Shown in pieces: positions 54,397 through 64,000 of a DNA stretch of 64,000 nt. The stretch is from Eutreptiella sp. 'Long Island Sound 2002' (Eukaryota > Euglenozoa > Euglenophyceae > Eutreptiales > Eutreptiaceae): NCBI GenBank assembly GCA_964036045.1, contig OZ038380.1, forward strand, positions 119,670,699-119,734,698. Direction: 5' to 3'. The translations under genes were made by a program, and so were the position numbers. Each line of letters opens with the position of its first letter. Positions within the stretch are counted from its first letter, which is position 1. The notes below the pieces were generated by a model. The model was given only the letters and a program-made list of their open reading frames with translations, searched no databases and was not told the origin of the DNA.

Positions 54397-54439
54397 CGGA
54401 GCCCCTGCAGCCAAGGGCCCCAGCTAGGGCGGTCGCAGG
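54394..54439 (+). promoter_or_regulatory. gag-pol amber readthrough site with downstream fold
   Basis: Gag and pol are in the same frame. The only stop between them is TAG at 54394-54396, followed by CGG. A stem CCTGC (54404-54408) with GCAGG (54435-54439) starts 7 nt after the stop and encloses GCCC (54417-54420) with GGGC (54427-54430) and a 6-base loop. This resembles retroviral and plant viral readthrough signals in layout. Function is inferred. Confidence 0.65.
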
Positions 54440-57400
54440 ATGGTGACGTGGGAAGCGCCGAACCATCCCAGTCGGGAGTCGATAAGCGGAAGGGGACTGC
54501 CGCGGGCGGAAGGCCCGGTCCGGCGCCCAGTCGCGGAGGCGGGGTGAGGGCAAGTGAAGGCACGAACCCTTGCACCCGTCCGTCCTTCGGGACCAAGAAT
54601 GTGTTTGATGTACTACAGGATCTATCCGAGAGTATCGGAGGATCACCCGGACCGCAGCTGGATGCTGCAGATGGGCAGCCTGAGCCCATTGTCCACGACC
54701 TGCACCAGTCGCTTGTTGAGCTTCTGGAACCGCCGGAGATCCTGAGTTTGCACGCCGTGCGCCGTGTCGGTCGCGAGCGGCAGTTGCATCTTAAGGTCCG
54801 GGCCTTATGCGGGGAAGTGGAAAAGGTTTTCGACGTGTTGGTCGACACGGGAGCTCAGGTCAGCTTGGTCAAGGCTGGCCTACTTCCACCAGAGTGTCTG
54901 ACCGACAGTCGGAAACCTGTCAGGCTGAAGGTGGCGAACGGCCAGTACATGGTGGGAGGCACGAAGGAAGCGGCCATTGGGCTGCAGTTCGTGAACCATC
55001 GTGAGCTGAGCCGCCCAGACCTCGGCAAGGAAATCCTCCTGCACGGTCGCTTCTACGAGGCCGAGATGGACTGGGACATGATCGTCGGGTACGACTTCAT
55101 GATGGAGACGGACTCCGGCGTCCTCCCGGCCCAGGCCTCCATGACCCTGTATCAGGAGGACCAGCTCTCGTGGCTTTCGTCACCTGAGCACCATGTGGAA
55201 TGCCAATGGATCCACCCCGAACGCAATCAGCTCGAAGTGGCCGCGCTGGACACTGAGCCCACTGGGCCAGCAAACCAGGAGTACGGCGTAAGGCCGGAAG
55301 TGGCGAACCGAGTGGTCGCGGACCTGGGAGCGTCGGATCTGGCCCTGGATGCGTTCTCTTCAGGAACCTCCGCCCATCTTCGGGTGTGTGAGAAGTACTG
55401 GAGCGCACAGGACTCCGCGTGGAAGAAGCACTGGGGTCCGCATCAGGGATTGATGTGGATCCATTGCCCCCGTTGGGACATTCCAAGAGCGATAGCGAAG
55501 ATTCGCAAGGACCGCTCCAAGGCAGTGCTGGTTGTTCCTATGGGATGCACCGAGGAGGAAAGTACCCGACATTGGGTAGCCTCACTGACCAACATGACCT
55601 TAAACAAGGTCGTCCTACCGGCTGGAGAGAGTGTCTATCAGGACGCTAAGGGACAGCCCATGCCACCCCAGAGATGGCGAACGGAATTCCACTATGTGGA
55701 TGGGGGCCTTGATCAGGCCGACACCGCGGACTTCGTGTGTGTCAACCGCATCATAGCGGAGCCTTGGAGGCAATTCTTTGCGGTTCCCCCCGTTGACATC
55801 GAAGAATCGGAATCGGAAGAGCCCCTCACTGAAGAGGAGTGGGATCTGGTTCAGGGGTATATGGATCAGCCCTTTCACGACTGGGGAAACCAGCGTGAGG
55901 GCAAAGGCCAGGACAAAGCCTGGTGGGAAGTGGACTCGATCGTCTCTGGTTCCTATGATGGAGATACCTTCGTAAGGAGGGTACTGGACCACCTGTCCAG
56001 CCAGGACGAGCCAATCGGGGGTAACCCACCCACCTACGGCGATCTATTCCGAGGCAAGACCAGAGATGGCCCTTTGGGCCACCTGGGAAGACCACCTGAG
56101 CCGAAAGCGAGCGGAGTAGCTACCCCTCAAGTAAGCTCCGTGGTTCAAGTGCCCGGAAAAGCCAAGGCGGAGTCCGATGACTGCCCGAAGATCCAGGCAT
56201 TGAGGGCCAGGCTGAAGCAGAAGTATGGTGATACCTTCTTCAGCGGTAAGCCTGTGTTTCCCCCACCGGTGCGTGGACCGTATGGCGAGGCCAAGATACG
56301 ACTGAAGCAGGACCCCCGTGTGTACCGGCACCGGGAGTTTGCCCTGAGGGGCGAGAGGAAAGAGGCCATGGAGAAGATCCTCCGTGACTTCATCCAGAGA
56401 GGCTGGCTCGAGCCGTGCCACTCCAAATGGGCCTCTCCGTGCTTCGTCGTCCCCAAGAAGGTTGCCGGTGAGTGGCGGCTCGTGGTCGACTACCGCGGCC
56501 TGAACGCCCAAACGCAGCACGACAGCTATACGCTGCCCCTCATTGAGGATATGCTGCAAAAGCAACACCGGCGGAGGATCTTCACGGTGATTGACCTGAA
56601 ACATGGTTATCATCAGATGCCTCTCGCCGAAGAGTCCCGTGCCTGCACAGCCATGAGGACCCCACTTGGACCTCTCCAGTGGAAGGTGATGCCCATGGGC
56701 GTTACCAACGGCAATGCAGCCTTTCAGCGGATGCTGGAGAACCTGCTTGAGCCGGTGCGCGACTGTGCGGACCCCTTCGTGGACGACGTGATCATCGCGT
56801 CCGGGGACCCCAGCATGAGCTACGAGGAGCTCCTGGAGGCACATGAGAGGGACGTCACTCGAGTGCTCGACCTTCTGGTTCGGCACAAACTCACGGGCAG
56901 CAGTGACAAGGCCACCATTGCGGTAAGCGAGGTGGTCTTCGCTGGCCACGTAGTCGGGAACGGGCAGCGAAAGCCCATACCTGGCAAGGTGGCTGCGATT
57001 GAGCACTGGGAAAAGCCCAAAACGGTCTCTGAGCTACGGGCGTATCTGGGGTTCTGCAATTACTACTCGGGGTATATCAAAATGTATGCCGAGTATGCAG
57101 CCCCCATGACGACCATGCTCAAGGGCAACCGAGAGGAGACCAAGAAGGGGTCCAAGAAGGCTCTGGTCTGGACGCCTGAGTCCGACCGTGCCTTTGAGGG
57201 GATGAAGCAGGCGCTGCTATCCGCAGTGGGTCTGCACCTCGTGGATCCCGACCGAGGGTTCGTCCTGCGCACCGACGCTTCCGACTACGCCATTGGCGCT
57301 GTGTTGGAGCAAGTGCTTGACGACGGGAGGCACGTGCCCGTGGCCTTCTGGAGCCGAGTCCTGGCGGAAGGCCAGAGACGGACGTGGACGCCCCGTGAAA

Positions 57401-59379
57401 AGGAGGCGTATGCCATCGTCATGGCTCTCAGGAAATGGGCTGGGTACATAGCCCTCCATCCCGTCACCGTCTGCACCGACCATCAGAGTCTGCAGTCGTG
57501 GCACAAGGAGCACGTGGACACCCCCTCAGGTCCCGCCTCCCGACGGGCAAGATGGCATGAGACCTTGGCCAAGTTCGACCTTACGGTTGTTTGTATTCCT
57601 GGAAAGGATAACACCGTGGCGGACTGTCTCAGTAGGTGGGCCTATCCCGCCAGCAAGGGCATGCAGGATATCTCTGCCCATGGCGATGAGGCTGAGACCG
57701 CTGAAGCCAAGAGGATCATCGAAATGGAGCGCCTGATGGAGGAGGAGGGTGCCAAATGCTTCGTCGTCATGGCCGCGGATGCCCCCCTCGCAACGAGGGT
57801 GAGCAGAGCGGTCAGAGTACTCGCCCCTGAGGGAGCTGAGTCCGACAAGCACCTCTTCCCGGAGTCTTGCCTCCAGGACGACTGGACCGACGACTACGCC
57901 AAGTCTGAGGCCTTTGCGGCCGAGTATAGGGCTGTGACCGACCCTGACGACGGGCAGAAGTGGCCAAAGGGGCTCACCGAGGAAGATGGCAAGCTCTACC
58001 GGAACGGTAAGCTGCTAGTACCGGAGTTCCGGGTGCTCGAGCTTTGTGAAGCTTGGCACCACCACATGCTGCACCCAGGGGTCAAGAAGCAAGCCCTTGA
58101 CATGCAGCGCCGGTTAGAGATCGACCACATCGTTCTCTACACCGCCATCAAGAAGGTCAGGAAGGGTTGTTCGGTCTGTCAGGCCTGCAATCCCGACAAC
58201 CGGAACGTCAAGGGGGAACCCCAATGGACGCCGGTTCCTGACCAGCCCATGGAGAGCGTGGCCATGGACGTCTTCTCCATGCCCGAGGTGCGCATTGGCA
58301 AGGAGACCTTTGACTGTGTGGTTCTCTGTGTGGACCGCCACAGCGGCTACGTTGTAGCCGTTCCGGCACGCAAAAAGGGGTTGCTTGCCAAGGAAGTTGC
58401 AGTCATGATGATTCGTCATTGGCTGACCGTCTTTGACATCCCCCGCACCATTTGCAGTGACCGAGGGCCCCAGTTTACTGGTGGCTGGTTCAAGGCTATG
58501 TGTTCCCTCATGGGAATACGTCATGCCAAGAGCGTCGCCTATCTCAGCCGGTCTAACAGCCGTGCTGAAGTGGCTGGACGGCAGCTGTTCGAGAAGCTGC
58601 GCAAGATCCACATCACCAATCCGCGTCGGAACTGGTTTGAGGAGATGTGGCCTGCTCTGAAGGCCCATCATGACACCCCCACACCGGGTGGTTTGTCCCC
58701 TCACCAGATTCTGTTCGGCAGGGACCCCCTGGGCAGGGGACTTCCCTTGTCCGGTGATGGCATGGCTATGGATGCCAAGGAGTTCTTCGCGCGGCAAGAG
58801 CAAACGGCGCGGGACATCCGCCAGCAGCTCGAGAAGGAGCACGCTGAGCGTCAGAAGTCCGCCCCGAGCTCGACAGCGCAGAAGTTCAGGGTGGGAGACC
58901 CGGTGTGGGTGATCAGACCCCGCCCCATGGGCACCCACCGCACCAAGACCTGGTTCACACCCGGCGAGGTGGTCCGCAGGATTGGTGAGGACACCTACCG
59001 CATCAAGGTGGGTCACGGACAGTTCCGGGAGCGCCACGAGAGTCAACTCCGTGTGCGGGAACCCGACCTCCGTGGCCGACATGTGTCCCTGAGCTATGCC
59101 GCACATGAGGCCGATTCGGACGACGACTATGCTGAGCAGGATGACTATACAGTCGAGAAGATCCTGGCTCAGCGTCCGAAGGCCTCGGCACCCGGAGGTC
59201 TGGAGTTCAAGGTTCGTTGGCGAGGCTATGGGCCGTCCCACGATACCTGGGAACCCGTCTCCTCGTTCGTGCCGCGGGTCAATACTCCCTTCATGGAGTA
59301 CATCCGCAAGCACAAGACCAAGATCCACGTTTCGGACTTGGCAGCACTCACCCGGGCGATTGCAGCCAGGGGTGCCTGA
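54397..59379 (+). CDS. pol: pol polyprotein: protease, Dam-like, RT, RNase H, integrase, chromodomain (1,660 aa)
   Basis: Numbered from the first codon after the gag TAG; stop TGA 59377-59379. Protease: VDTGAQVSLV, Asp150. A Dam-like segment spans about 309-412. RT: FTVIDLKHGYHQ (Asp733), WKVMPMGVTN, FVDD at 794-797. RNase H: LRTDASDYAIG (Asp960) with REKEAYAIVMAL and TDHQSL. Integrase: HHCC finger about 1221-1262, then Asp1291, Asp1355 and Glu1391 (D-x35-E). Chromodomain: about 1584-1640, YTVEKILAQR and FKVRWRGYGPSHDTWEP with the aromatic-cage-type Tyr and Trp residues. All catalytic residues I can check are present and no frame is broken, so the element could be active. No ATG stands early in pol, which supports expression as a gag-pol fusion. 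Chromodomains of this type steer integration to marked chromatin. Confidence 0.95.
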   Translation, partial: RSPCSQGPQLGRSQDGDVGSAEPSQSGVDKRKGTAAGGRPGPAPSRGGGVRASEGTNPCTRPSFGTKNVFDVLQDLSESIGGSPGPQLDAADGQPEPIVHDLHQSLVELLEPPEILSLHAVRRVGRERQLHLKVRALCGEVEKVFDVLVDTGAQVSLVKAGLLPPECLTDSRKPVRLKVANGQYMVGGTKEAAIGLQFVNHRELSRPDLGKEILLHGRFYEAEMDWDMIVGYDFMMETDSGVLPAQASMTLYQEDQLSWLSSPEHHVECQWIHPERNQLEVAALDTEPTGPANQEYGVRPEVANRVVADLGASDLALDAFSSGTSAHLRVCEKYWSAQDSAWKKHWGPHQGLMWIHCPRWDIPRAIAKIRKDRSKAVLVVPMGCTEEESTRHWVASLTNMTLNKVVLPAGESVYQDAKGQPMPPQRWRTEFHYVDGGLDQADTADFVCVNRIIAEPWRQFFAVPPVDIEESESEEPLTEEEWDLVQGYMDQPFHDWGNQREGKGQDKAWWEVDSIVSGSYDGDTFVRRVLDHLSSQDEPIGGNPPTYGDLFRGKTRDGPLGHLGRPPEPKASGVATPQVSSVVQVPGKAKAESDDCPKIQALRARLKQKYGDTFFSGKPVFPPPVRGPYGEAKIRLKQDPRVYRHREFALRGERKEAMEKILRDFIQRGWLEPCHSKWASPCFVVPKKVAGEWRLVVDYRGLNAQTQHDSYTLPLIEDMLQKQHRRRIFTVIDLKHGYHQMPLAEESRACTAMRTPLGPLQWKVMPMGVTNGNAAFQRMLENLLEPVRDCADPFVDDVIIASGDPSMSYEELLEAHERDVTRVLDLLVRHKLTGSSDKATIAVSEVVFAGHVVGNGQRKPIPGKVAAIEHWEKPKTVSELRAYLGFCNYYSGYIKMYAEYAAPMTTMLKGNREETKKGSKKALVWTPESDRAFEGMKQALLSAVGLHLVDPDRGFVLRTDASDYAIGAVLEQVLDDGRHVPVAFWSRVLAEGQRRTWTPREKEAYAIVMALRKWAGYIALHPVTVCTDHQSLQSWHKEHVDTPSGPASRRARWHETLAKFDLTVVCIPGKDNTVADCLSRWAYPASKGMQDISAHGDEAETAEAKRIIEMERLMEEEGAKCFVVMAADAPLATRVSRAVRVLAPEGAESDKHLFPESCLQDDWTDDYAKSEAFAAEYRAVTDPDDGQKWPKGLTEEDGKLYRNGKLLVPEFRVLELCEAWHHHMLHPGVKKQALDMQRRLEIDHIVLYTAIKKVRKGCSVCQACNPDNRNVKGEPQWTPVPDQPMESVAMDVFSMPEVRIGKETFDCVVLCVDRHSGYVVAVPARKKGLLAKEVAVMMIRHWLTVFDIPRTICSDRGPQFTGGWFKAMCSLMGIRHAKSVAYLSRSNSRAEVAGRQLFEKLRKIHITNPRRNWFEEMWPALKAHHDTPTPGGLSPHQILFGRDPLGRGLPLSGDGMAMDAKEFFARQEQTARDIRQQLEKEHAERQKSAPSSTAQKFRVGDPVWVIRPRPMGTHRTKTWFTPGEVVRRIGEDTYRIKVGHGQFRERHESQLRVREPDLRGRHVSLSYAAHEADSDDDYAEQDDYTVEKILAQRPKASAPGGLEFKVRWRGYGPSHDTWEPVSSFVPRVNTPFMEYIRKHKTKIHVSDLAALTRAIAARGA
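55321..55640 (+). other. Dam-like segment within pol, catalytic box lost
   Basis: Reads LGASDLALDAFSSGTSAHL, then a Trp, then GLMWIHCPRWDIPRAIAKI and SKAVLVVPMG, then NKVVLPAG. Order and spacing match the Dam-like segment of the element at 16062-16301 (YGNPSFNELGKVL, MVLCSPDWG) and it lies at the same place between protease and RT. The NPPF-type box is WIHCPRW here, so methyltransferase activity is unlikely. A retained structural or nucleic-acid role is possible. Confidence 0.5.
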
Positions 59380-60858
59380 TCAGCGCCCTGAGCTCTCCCC
59401 TGATGCGTTTTGAGCGCTTGTGAGGCCGACGAATCGTCCGTTACTTGCTTGCTCTCTTCCATCTTTCGGAGACAGAGTGGCCATATACCCCCCCTGCTGT
59501 ATCCAGGGGAGGATGGCCCCTCTCTTCTTCTATTCGTCACTCACCCCCCTGCTGAATCCTTGGGAAACCAGGTAGGGCGACTGACCTTCATTTTTCTGAG
59601 CTCTTGGGGCCTTGAAGCCCATACGACGTTGCGCAACGGATGCCGCTGTCATCGGCATTGCGATTTTTGGTGTGTGGTCTGGCCCCATGGCATTTGCGGG
59701 ATCCAGACCAGTCGACGTGTGTCTGCAGACTATATATGGCCTGAACTCAGGCGTTTTCTTGCCTACCCTCCTGCATTTGCCTTATCCTGACCGTGGCGTG
59801 GTTTGGCGCTCTGTCCAGAGCGTGTTTACACGCCTATTTACCCAGATTGTTGCTTGTTTCTCTGCCCTCCAGGATATGTGCATCTGTATGTTAAGTGTCA
59901 TCAGCCCATCGCTGAGGGATGGACTGTTTTTCACCACGAATCGGGATACAAAGGCGCTTGACTCGCCGTGTACATGTTCATACAGCCTGGTCCAGCCTGG
60001 ACCAGTACCCAAAGACATATTCTACTGTTTGAGTGCCCGTGATACCGTGTTGCCCTATTCGCTGTGATGTGGAGATCCTGATGGCGCCAGGCGGGAAGCC
60101 CAGTTGCCTGACTACACTCCCAGCGGTCCGCCACTGTCAGTCCCAGTGTGAGCCTACCGATTCGCGGACGCACTTGCATTCGGATGGCGGCCTCCGGTGC
60201 TCCTGACCTCGGTCAGTCTGCCTGGGAAACTGGTGGTTTGAGGAGTCGACGCCTCCGCCCACACTGCATGAGGACTCCCTCATGTATGGCCTTCGTGGTA
60301 ATAGGGCGAGGGAAAAGACGGCCTTGATGCCCGATCCCTTCAGGAGGAGCTCCCTTAAGATCTGGGGTCCTTAAGGAGTTCGACTATGGCACTCTGGACT
60401 CGCGTCGTATGGATATGGACATGGTGCGCCCGAGGAAGGACCCGTGGGGACTCTCCCCAGTCGGCGGGCCTTGGGAAGCTTGGGGTAGCCTGATGGATCT
60501 TTGTGGTCGCTCTCGACCTGTGGGACCACCTCGGTCGTCGTGTGTCGCCTATGTTGGCCGTGTATGCCACTACCACTGTGGTGGTGACCGTAGCAGCCGG
60601 CACCCGGTGCGCCTGGTATGGGTTAACGGGTCCTTTGGATGCCGAACAATCGCCGCCAGGACCCGGGACTTGATACTTGATACTGTACCTCTTATTACTA
60701 ACATCTACAGCATCATACCTGTTTTACTATGCGTTGGAATGGGCAGCCTAACCCAGAATCAGCCTGAAGTGAGGATGTGACACCCCCCCCTTCAGGGGAT
60801 GGTCCTGGGTACCCGCTGCCATGCTTGGGTGTTATCGAGCCCCCCCAGGGTTTGCTCT
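59380..60858 (+). other. 1.5-kb 3' region of the element, no supported gene
   Basis: Between the pol stop and the polypurine tract. The longest frame (59612-60067) starts at a non-ATG codon, has one hydrophobic stretch (AAVIGIAIFGVWSG) and no envelope or other motif. I treat the interval as untranslated. Confidence 0.6.
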
Positions 60859-60869
60859 AAGGAGGGGGG
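60859..60869 (+). promoter_or_regulatory. polypurine tract AAGGAGGGGGG
   Basis: Eleven purines directly abut the TG of the 3' LTR. This is the expected plus-strand primer and fixes both orientation and LTR start. Confidence 0.9.
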
Positions 60870-63836
60870 TGAAGCGGTACCCAGAACGCCATGGCTAGGT
60901 TACGGCATACAACCGGTCTCCGGTCCACTAACCCCATGTACGGAAGGGAAGACGCCCGTTGACGCTCCATTCCGTGCCGTAAAGCCCCGCATCGGCAACC
61001 GATGCACCGCCAGCGGAGATTTGTGTATCAGAATATCAGGAATCAACAGGGTTTTATTTTCATATTGTTTCCGTCAATTTTTACGCTTCCGTTCTGATAC
61101 TCACTGTTTTGACTGCTGGCGGTTGGATCGCGACTTTACCGTAACCGCCAGTTTAACTGTTTATAATGGAAATTTTAACGCAATCCGTCACGAAGGCTCC
61201 AAAGCCTTCAGGAACTGCATGGACGCTTCCGCAATTTTCACATCTTACACTCGCAACCTTAATCCGAATTTTTCAGGATGTCGAAATCGGATTTTCGACT
61301 TCGACATCCCCGCACTTGATTTGACCTCTTTCGAGTGGACCTACGTGCTTCCCTATGCACGAATCAACTTTCCTTTTATCTTGCCCTCCATTTGACTCAG
61401 AGATATGGGCAAAACAAAGTTGATTCGTGAGGCCACTTGTAAGGGTCATATCTCGTGCCGCTTGCGAGGAACGACAATAGGGAAACGTGGGATGTATTCA
61501 CAATACTCCTGACGTAATTTAGGAAGCTTTATATGCCTTGCGTTTCCACACGTGCGCGCTAGTGTAATGAATCATGGTCAAGAGGGTAGAGTTTGCGTTA
61601 TAACTCTTTGGCCATGACATTGCGTGCGTTAAGATAACTTTCGAGTGTAGCGCGCAAGTGTTGGTGTTGCATAGGAACTCTCCTTGAGTTCCTATGAGCG
61701 ATTGACACAAAGTTATGCCCTTGGAGGGGCATGACATATCGTGGTGGGAGCTACCTTTTTGGGCAATATGGAGTATGTGCCTTGTGTTGTGTTGCGTGCC
61801 CATTTGGCGGGTCTATCGCTCCAAGCCAAACCCGCCAATGGACTTCATATTGTGCAAGCCCCTTCTCCATACTCCCTACGATCAATTACAAGCCTAACCT
61901 TCGTGAAGGGAAGCTTGTGTGGTGATCCCGAAGCGATGCGTTGGGAGCAAGGTGTGTATTTTGCAATTTTCCATATTTTCATGTGCCCACTTGGGAAGTA
62001 GCGCTCGTAACCTTTCAAGGCGCCCCAAGTGGAGCACATATGTGGGATCGAAGGTCATTGGTGTCAAGTCATTGTGTTTAGAAGGATTAGCTGATTGCAC
62101 GATCCAAGCCGAAGATATTATAATATAATTGTGCACCTTTCAAGGCACTTTTGTGTATCTTTGTGCCAACTTTGCCGTTTTTGGCCCGTCATGATGTCAA
62201 GTGGCGACCGTGTATCTCAACGTTGCGCTCAATTGACATCATGACCCAAGTATGTGATGGAGGTACATACTTCGGTCCCCAACATATCTTGGACCCGGCG
62301 AATAACTCCTCTTAGGCTTGGCATACCGTGGCCGCCATGTTGGCAATTTGGGACTATCCCAAATCATGGGCTCACTTGGCGACCCTGCCATTCCCAATAC
62401 CGGAGGAGTTGGGCGACGCCCAAAAGATATGTTGGACACATATGACTTGATACCAATCCTATGGCACACTCCAGCCCGAATCGGGCATGTGCCTCATTTG
62501 CCCCAACCATGAGTGTGCGCATTTTTGGCCATTTTGAGCAATTTTCCACTTTTGCTGCCCGCCGTGCACTATGTTCTAACCCTCGTGCACGCCGGACGCA
62601 TGGACCAATGGACCATATATGGCATGGGTGTTATGGGTAATGGTCCCCATGGTCCACACACCACGTGGGCGAAGCGGAGCAACCTTCGTTAAGGCGCTAG
62701 CCCAAAGTGAGTGTGGGCAATTTTGCAATTTTGGCATTTGTTGACCCCATTGGGATCATCACCACGCCAGGTACCATGGAGATCTTTGAGAGCCAAGGGC
62801 ATGGCAGTCTCCGTTGGACTCCTGGTGGATCGCGTATGGAATGACAGATCCGATCTCCAAGCCGGTGTGGAGATATGCTATTGGGAGCACACTGAATTTT
62901 GGCTCATTTCAAGCAGCCAAAATGACCCCATTTTGGGACCCCAATTTCCCCCTTCTGTGTGGTCAATTGGCGGCCCCATTCCTCTAAGCCCATAAGGAGT
63001 CCGGACCCAAATCGGAGTTGTACACTCAGATATACGTCCTAGGTCCTGCCTCCTACCCTGTGAGCCATTGGCCTTACCTTGGCCGGGCTAGCCACGCGTG
63101 GGAATGACGCCAATTTTGGTGATTTTGGCATCATGACCCCACTTGACTCATCCGTGTTGCCCTGATGCCGGGACCTCAGAGGGAACCAGGTTGGGTGAGG
63201 GCTCCAGGGAGTTCGTACTCTGAGGGCATAGGGTCAGTTGCCTCGTCTCTACCTCTGGCGGGTCCGGACGAGGGGTCAATTTTGGAGATTTTTGAGTTAA
63301 TTTCAGTTTGGGCTGAAACAGCCCATTTTCAGCTACCAACTCCTGAGTGATAATGGCGGGGCCATATCTCTGACTCAGAGAGGAGTTGGGACCTGCCGTT
63401 AAGGGAGCATGGGGAGCTACTGTCGGTTGACCTCGGAGCTCCTTGGTTACCAGGAACTCGCCTGTGGCTAGGTGCGACATCTCTCCCATTAGCAGGGTTT
63501 CAGGGTCCGGACTGAGCAGGGCATGGGTTGTGTTTGAGCCCCCGCCCCCACCAGCCACTGAGAGGGTCGGACCTGGGATTGGGATATGAGTTGGGACTGA
63601 GTGTCTATTGTCCTATGATGCCCTTACCCCAGTCCAGTCTTAACCCCATGTGTACATATCCTGATGTGTTGTTGTACCTACCTTTGTTCCCTCTTTGCAG
63701 AGTGGCAAGGATTCTGAAACGCTTTGTCACATGACATGAGCGCATTGATGCCCCTGTGAGCGTAGTGCTTTGCCTGCCTGCTCACTTGCGCGTGTCCCGC
63801 AGCGTCCCGTGGCCGGCCCCCCACGGGAACGCGTCA
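60870..63836 (+). repeat. 3' LTR, 2,967 bp
   Basis: Same length as the 5' LTR. Mismatches are unevenly spread: few in the first 1.8 kb, clustered between the equivalents of 48541 and 48860. It carries the same hairpins, splice-acceptor-like stretch and self-primer 11-mer. Confidence 0.97.
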
Positions 63837-63840
63837 CCAT
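63837..63840. repeat. target-site duplication CCAT, right
   Basis: Matches 46677-46680. Confidence 0.8.
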
Positions 63841-63935
63841 AAAGCCAATTCCCTACACCCACACCTGTGTGTGGTAATCCACACATTTTGAGGTATTTGT
63901 CAGTATACTCGAAGTATTAGAGAAGTATTCTTGTC

Positions 63936-64000
63936 GTATACTCGGAAGTATACGGCCGTATTCTCGGAAGTATACGGCCGTATACTCGGAGTATACGGAG
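63936..64000. repeat. 22-bp palindromic tandem repeat, ~3 copies, running off the window
   Basis: GTATACTCGGAAGTATACGGCC starts at 63936, 63958 (one change) and 63980 (shortened). A decayed copy starts near 63903. Each unit contains the inverted pair CGTATACT/AGTATACG. Sequence 63841-63935 before it has no recognised feature. Confidence 0.85.

Larger units (their letters stand above)
46681..63836 (+). mobile_element. complete 17,156-bp chromodomain Ty3/gypsy retrotransposon
   Basis: LTRs at 46681-49647 and 60870-63836 are equal in length and offset by exactly 14,189 bp throughout. Both start TGAAGC and end GTCA. The interior has a self-complementary putative priming site, a 438-nt leader, gag, an amber codon, pol with protease, Dam-like segment, RT, RNase H, integrase and chromodomain, a 1.5-kb 3' region and a polypurine tract. 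Both ORFs are intact. By eye there are roughly 50-60 LTR mismatches, about 2%, so insertion is fairly recent. It sits about 130 bp upstream of the ORF1 start of the Penelope-like element. Confidence 0.97.

Noticed and set aside
59612-60067. Possible envelope-like ORF after pol.
   Set aside because: No ATG at its start, one modest hydrophobic stretch, no signal peptide or glycoprotein motif.

Overview
This is eukaryotic nuclear DNA made almost entirely of mobile elements and satellite-type repeats. Host-like coding is limited to one clean gene, a single-exon exostosin-family glycosyltransferase at 27247-28470 (-). There are no operons, Shine-Dalgarno sites or prokaryotic features. The retroelement families (chromodomain Ty3/gypsy, Ty3/gypsy with a DKRSGFWQVD-type reverse transcriptase, Penelope-like element with a GIY-YIG domain ahead of the RT, RNase H-bearing LINE-like remnants) and the very high repeat load suggest a protist or microalga. 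Several of these pol families remind me of dinoflagellate and other algal genomes, but that is memory, not a search, and I found no dinoflagellate spliced-leader relic.

Left part (1-26030). Three LTR-like direct-repeat segments (1-1178, 9309-11139, 19666-20206) bracket two intervals. The first (1179-9308) is strongly C-rich on the + strand. On the minus strand it carries a broken RNase H/zinc-finger ORF (7513-9251) and a degenerate G-rich coiled-coil ORF. The second (11140-19665) is a decayed Ty3/gypsy element on the minus strand with gag, protease, a Dam-like methyltransferase segment, RT, RNase H and integrase all recognisable but carrying many stops and frameshifts. Next come a three-unit ~800-bp higher-order repeat (20209-22040), a second copy of the RNase H ORF on the + strand (22246-24442), and a diverged minisatellite (24480-26030) whose core motif also follows the first RNase H copy.

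Middle part (26031-40446). The exostosin gene is followed by diverged ~430-560 bp tandem units. These lead into a 36-bp coding-phase minisatellite (31515-32190), a multi-exon coding remnant whose introns are full of GTTCTAA/TTAGAAC motifs (about 32340-35900), and a second array of the same 36-bp unit (36640-37515). After that lie a 536-bp AT microsatellite, a 162-bp tandem repeat, and a 20-bp perfect hairpin next to three 42-bp repeats.

Right part (40447-64000). A Penelope-like element on the minus strand has a gag-like zinc-knuckle ORF1 whose stop overlaps the ORF2 start as ATGA. ORF2 has a GIY-YIG domain N-terminal to the RT and is broken by one stop and three frame changes. Just upstream of its ORF1 sits a complete 17,156-bp chromodomain Ty3/gypsy element (46681-63836). 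It has 2,967-bp LTRs (about 98% identical by eye), a CCAT target duplication, a polypurine tract, a 1,436-aa gag and a 1,660-aa pol. Gag and pol share one frame, separated by a single TAG followed by a foldable sequence. The site just inside the 5' LTR is an 11-nt perfect complement of a sequence inside the LTR, the signature expected of Tf1-type self-priming. This intact element is the most interesting object here, together with the Dam-like segment between protease and RT that it shares with the decayed element at 11140-19665 and possibly with the Penelope-like element.
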